Of a stretch of DNA of 7,706 nt, positions 4,825-7,706 are shown one piece after another. The translations under genes were made by a program, and so were the position numbers. Origin of the DNA: Methanobacteriota archaeon (GTDB taxonomy: Archaea; Thermoplasmatota; Thermoplasmata; RBG-16-68-12); NCBI GenBank assembly GCA_005879015.1, contig VBMC01000045.1:1-7706 (forward strand), in the 5' to 3' direction. The notes under the pieces were generated by a model. It had not been told where the DNA came from. It saw only the letters and a list, made by a program, of their open reading frames with translations, and searched no databases. Positions within the stretch are counted from its first letter, which is position 1. Each line of letters begins with the position of its first letter.

Positions 4825-6781
4825 GCCAGAACGCATGGCGAGGGCTCTGATGGCGGGCCCTCGGGACAAGTTGCCCTCGGTCATCGCGACTCTCCACGAG
4901 ATGAAGCTGATTCACATCATCGACCACCACGGCGAGGACGAGACATTTCGCATCGGCAAACCGCTCCCGCCAGCGGCGGACCTGTCGGAGAACCTCGTGA
5001 AACTCCGGTCAATCGCGAACCTCCTCGCGGTGAAAACACCTCCGAAGAAGAAGGAAACGGTACGGATCGAGGAGCTTCGGGGTAAGATCCTGACCCTGGA
5101 ACTGAACATCACGGAGGAGGACGCCGCCCGGAAGAAGGCGGAGGCGCTGCTCAGCGACCTTGATCGGCGCATCGACGAACTCCGGCCGTTCGCGGCCCTC
5201 GAACTTGCCCTCGAGACTTACCGCGGGTACGGGACGATCGCAGTCCTCGTGGGTCACATCGTGAAGGAAGTTTCCGAGGCTGACTTCGAGGGCGTTCCCA
5301 CCGAGGTCTTCCAGGCGCCGGGATTCGTTGCGGTGTTCGCGCCAAAATCCGCGGCGGATCAGGTCCTTGGTGTCCTCGCGAAATTTGGCTTCACCCAAAT
5401 CGACATCCCGACGGGCGAGGGGAATCCCGAAGCACTGCTCGATGAGGCCCTGGCGGACTTGGAGAAGTGGAAGGCACGCCTCGAGGAAATCGAAGGTCGG
5501 CTGGAGACGCTCCGAGATCGGCATGCCGCGTTCGTCGTCGCTGCCGAGGAAGTCCTCGAAGTGGAAGTGGACAAGGCCGAAGCGCCGCTCCGGTTCGCCG
5601 TCAGCGACCATTCCTTTGTCATCGACGGCTGGCTGCCCTCCGCGCGATCGGCCGAACTCCGTGAGAGGTTCGAGGCCATGGGTATTTTCGTGGAGTCCGA
5701 GGAGCCGCATCGTTCCCATGAGCCAGAGGAGCCGCCCGTCCTACTGCGAAACCCGAAACCGGTGAGGCCGTTCGAATTCCTGGTCCATCTCTACTCGACC
5801 CCGAACTACCATGAATTGGACCCGACTCAGTTCCTGTCCCTCGCAGCCCCGTTTTTCTTCGGTTTCATGATCGGGGACGCGGGCTATGGCGCGCTCTTCA
5901 TCGCCTTAGGAATCGTCGCCATGATCCGGTTGAACCGAGAAAGCATCTGGTGGCGGATCTTCATGGTGACCGCCATCGGCGGAGTCTGGGCGCTCATCCT
6001 GGGCCTCTTCATCTTCGGCGAGGCATTCGGGATTCCGTTCCATCCTCCCCCGGCCCATCTGGAGGAACTCAGTTTTGAGACGTTCGGAATTTCCATCCCG
6101 CTCCAACCGATCATACACAAGGCGTTCGGCGTCGCTGACATGGTCTATCTTTCGATCTTATTCGCCGCGATGCACCTGGGCACCGCATACATCATCGGCT
6201 TCGTGAACGAAATCCGTCACAACAAGAAACACGCGCTGGCGAAGCTCGGATGGTTCCTGTGCCTCTTCGGTCTCTTCACGCTTCTCACCTTCTCCCTCCG
6301 ATGGAACGGAATCGCCCTATGGGTCTGGAACGTGCCCCTCGGGTGGTTCCCGAGGACCATCGAGCCTCTCGGGCTGAGCGGTTTCGTGGGCGTGAAACTC
6401 CCTCTCGTCTCCCTCGTCCTCATCTTCGGCGCCTTTCTCGCCCTGACCGAATCCGTCATCGCCCCCATCGAGATCGCGGGACTCCTCGCGAACATCATGT
6501 CGTACACGCGGCTTGCGGGACTCGGAATCGGCAAGGCGGCGATCGCGTCCGCGTTCAACACGATCCTCTTTCGGGGAATGATCTTCCCGGGCCAGATCGG
6601 CTTCGTGATCCTGGGGATCGTCTTCCTGATCATGGCCCACCTCCTCGTCTTCCTACTCGGTTGGATTTCAGCAGGAATTCAGGCCCTCCGGTTGAACTAC
6701 GTGGAGGCCTTCATCAAGTTCTACAAGGGCAACGGGACTCCGTTCCGTCCCTTTGGGATGAGAACGACGCAGGAGGTATAG
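4817..6781 (+). CDS. ahaI: A-type ATP synthase subunit I (membrane stator, proton path)
   Basis: From the GTG at 4817 the protein has 654 residues, the usual size for archaeal subunit I (V-ATPase subunit a family). Residues 1 to about 315 form the cytoplasmic domain, with FRPERM at the N-terminus and charged coiled-coil stretches (about 80-122 and 203-250). The membrane domain (about 340-625) has seven or eight helices and includes FFFGFMIGDAGYG (about 346-358), a family signature. The essential arginine facing the rotating c-ring is R565 in SYTRLAGLGIG. A second conserved arginine is R625 in ALRLNYVEAF. The C-terminus shows the expected FYKGNGTPFRPF. It forms the ion half-channels beside subunit K and anchors the H/E stalks. 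It overlaps subunit H by 8 bases and ends 4 bases before subunit K. Confidence 0.95.
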   Translation: MFRPERMARALMAGPRDKLPSVIATLHEMKLIHIIDHHGEDETFRIGKPLPPAADLSENLVKLRSIANLLAVKTPPKKKETVRIEELRGKILTLELNITEEDAARKKAEALLSDLDRRIDELRPFAALELALETYRGYGTIAVLVGHIVKEVSEADFEGVPTEVFQAPGFVAVFAPKSAADQVLGVLAKFGFTQIDIPTGEGNPEALLDEALADLEKWKARLEEIEGRLETLRDRHAAFVVAAEEVLEVEVDKAEAPLRFAVSDHSFVIDGWLPSARSAELRERFEAMGIFVESEEPHRSHEPEEPPVLLRNPKPVRPFEFLVHLYSTPNYHELDPTQFLSLAAPFFFGFMIGDAGYGALFIALGIVAMIRLNRESIWWRIFMVTAIGGVWALILGLFIFGEAFGIPFHPPPAHLEELSFETFGISIPLQPIIHKAFGVADMVYLSILFAAMHLGTAYIIGFVNEIRHNKKHALAKLGWFLCLFGLFTLLTFSLRWNGIALWVWNVPLGWFPRTIEPLGLSGFVGVKLPLVSLVLIFGAFLALTESVIAPIEIAGLLANIMSYTRLAGLGIGKAAIASAFNTILFRGMIFPGQIGFVILGIVFLIMAHLLVFLLGWISAGIQALRLNYVEAFIKFYKGNGTPFRPFGMRTTQEV

Positions 6782-6785
6782 ACGC

Positions 6786-7013
6786 ATGGTGGCAGACCCA
6801 TTCGCTGCGCTGTCCGCGGCGATCACGATGGCAGGGACAGGAATAGCGACCGCATGGGCCGAGAAAGTCGTCGGTGGTGCGACCGTCGGGGCGATGGCCG
6901 AGAAGCCCGAGCTGTTCGGGAGGGGCCTGATCCTGATGGTGCTGCCTGAGACGATTGTCGTCTTCGGCCTCGTAATCGCGCTCCAGCTGCTGAGCAAAGT
7001 GGGTGCTCCGTAG
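6786..7013 (+). CDS. ahaK: A-type ATP synthase subunit K (c-ring)
   Basis: This 75-residue proteolipid forms the membrane rotor ring. Two hydrophobic helices (about 6-37 and 44-71) are joined by the conserved cytoplasmic loop AEKPELFGRG. The ion-carrying carboxylate is E55 in LPET on helix 2. It is the simple one-hairpin form (one carboxylate per two helices), not the duplicated or multi-hairpin forms seen in some archaea. From sequence alone I cannot tell H+ from Na+ coupling. The ATG follows GGAGG (6772-6776) by 9 bases. This strong site fits the higher copy number that the ring needs compared with its neighbours. Confidence 0.94.
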   Translation: MVADPFAALSAAITMAGTGIATAWAEKVVGGATVGAMAEKPELFGRGLILMVLPETIVVFGLVIALQLLSKVGAP

Positions 7014-7023
7014 AGCGATCGTC

Positions 7024-7581
7024 ATGGGCCTCGAAACGGTAATCGAGGACGTCCTCGCCCGAGGACGCTCGGAGGCCGAGGAGATCCGCCGCGCGACCGC
7101 CGCGGAGCGAGAGCGGATTCTCCAGGACGCGCGCGCGGAAGGAGCGAAGCTGCTCGCGCAACGTGACCAGCAAGCGAAGGGTGCCGCGGAGCGAGCACGG
7201 ATCCAGGCCCTGGCCCGTGCGGAACTGGAGAGCAAAAAGATCGACCTGTCCGCGCAGAAGGAACTCCTCGATCAGGTCTACGCCGCGGTCCTCGACAAGC
7301 TCGCCCGCCTCGCGGAGAGCGAGGGCCTGGTCCAATCCCTCCTTCGAGCACACGAAGAGGAATGGCGGAATGGGAAGGTGTACTGCAACGCTCGCGACGC
7401 CGACCGGGTGAGATTGATCGTGGGCAAGAATTTCGGCAGCACGATCGACTGCGTCGGGGGAGTCGTGATCGATAGTGCGGACGGATCCCGCCGAATCGAC
7501 CTTCGGTTCGAGACCATCCTCGCGGATGTCTGGCGGGACTCAATCAAGGAGGTCGCGGAGGTCTTATGGCCGCCCCAATGA
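7024..7581 (+). CDS. ahaE: A-type ATP synthase subunit E (peripheral stalk)
   Basis: From the ATG at 7024 the protein has 185 residues and starts MGLETVIEDV, a typical subunit E N-terminus; an upstream GTG at 7003 would overlap subunit K and adds no conserved sequence. Residues about 10-95 form a long charged helix rich in Glu, Arg and Ala that would pair with subunit H as the stalk. Residues about 100-185 form the globular domain that binds the A3B3 head, including GGVVIDSADG and the RIDLRFETIL segment conserved in the family. It begins 10 bases after subunit K. Its stop overlaps a possible start of subunit C as ATGA. Confidence 0.92.
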   Translation: MGLETVIEDVLARGRSEAEEIRRATAAERERILQDARAEGAKLLAQRDQQAKGAAERARIQALARAELESKKIDLSAQKELLDQVYAAVLDKLARLAESEGLVQSLLRAHEEEWRNGKVYCNARDADRVRLIVGKNFGSTIDCVGGVVIDSADGSRRIDLRFETILADVWRDSIKEVAEVLWPPQ

Positions 7582-7706
7582 CCTCCACGCTGTCGTCCGA
7601 ATTCGCTCGATACTGGCGGCGTGTGACTCGCTGGATCCCGATCGAGAGCGGGAACTATCCGTACGTCACCGCGCGCGTCCGGGCGAAGAAGGCGGCGCTC
7701 CTCTTG
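7566..7706 (+). CDS. ahaC: A-type ATP synthase subunit C, 5' part only
   Basis: The 47 visible residues include NYPYVTARVRAKKAALL, the recognisable N-terminal segment of subunit C (V-ATPase subunit d family), the socket that joins the central stalk to the c-ring. The position after subunit E agrees with the archaeal order H-I-K-E-C-F-A-B-D. Two starts are possible: ATG at 7566, behind GGAGGT (7557-7562), and ATG at 7578, which overlaps the subunit E stop as ATGA. I chose the longer form with low certainty. The rest of the gene lies beyond the window. Confidence 0.87.
   Translation, partial: MAAPMTSTLSSEFARYWRRVTRWIPIESGNYPYVTARVRAKKAALLL

Noticed and set aside
1..7706. CRISPR arrays, insertion sequences, tRNA or rRNA genes
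   Set aside because: I saw no regularly spaced repeats, transposase motifs, terminal inverted repeats or tRNA-like folds; the window is nearly filled by two tight operons.

Overview
The window comes from a GC-rich, aerobic-looking archaeon. The evidence is an A-type (archaeal) ATP synthase operon in the order H-I-K-E-C, archaeal TATA-box promoters, and short or nearly absent 5' leaders. The combination of A-ATPase, Rieske/cytochrome b and a plastocyanin-like cupredoxin suggests a euryarchaeal lineage, perhaps a GC-rich Thermoplasmatota. That placement is inference, because the window contains no rRNA or other phylogenetic marker.

Layout: two operons diverge from a promoter region of about 290 bp (4211-4497). 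The leftward operon (minus strand, 4210 to beyond position 1) encodes an unusual quinol-oxidising electron-transfer complex. In transcription order it has a membrane-anchored plastocyanin-like cupredoxin, a small two-helix membrane protein of unknown function, a Rieske protein, the N-terminal half of cytochrome b (haem-binding helices B-D), the C-terminal half of cytochrome b fused to an extra membrane domain and a two-[4Fe-4S] HdrC-like ferredoxin domain, and a CCG-domain (HdrB-like) protein cut by the window edge. The rightward operon (plus strand, 4498 to beyond 7706) encodes ATP synthase subunits H, I, K and E and the start of C.

How they work together (inference): the Rieske/cytochrome b core would take electrons from a membrane quinol and pass them outward to the cupredoxin, building a proton gradient that the ATP synthase uses. 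The HdrC-like and HdrB-like parts on the cytoplasmic side would add a second redox route, perhaps linking a thiol/disulfide or another soluble donor or acceptor to the quinone pool. The cytochrome b/HdrBC hybrid is the most interesting object in the window.

A caution concerns the cytochrome b N-terminal gene. It has no ATG where one is expected (an ACG sits there behind a good ribosome binding site), its reading frame changes near 2318, and the membrane helix A expected at that point is absent. This is either an assembly or sequencing fault or a real lesion.
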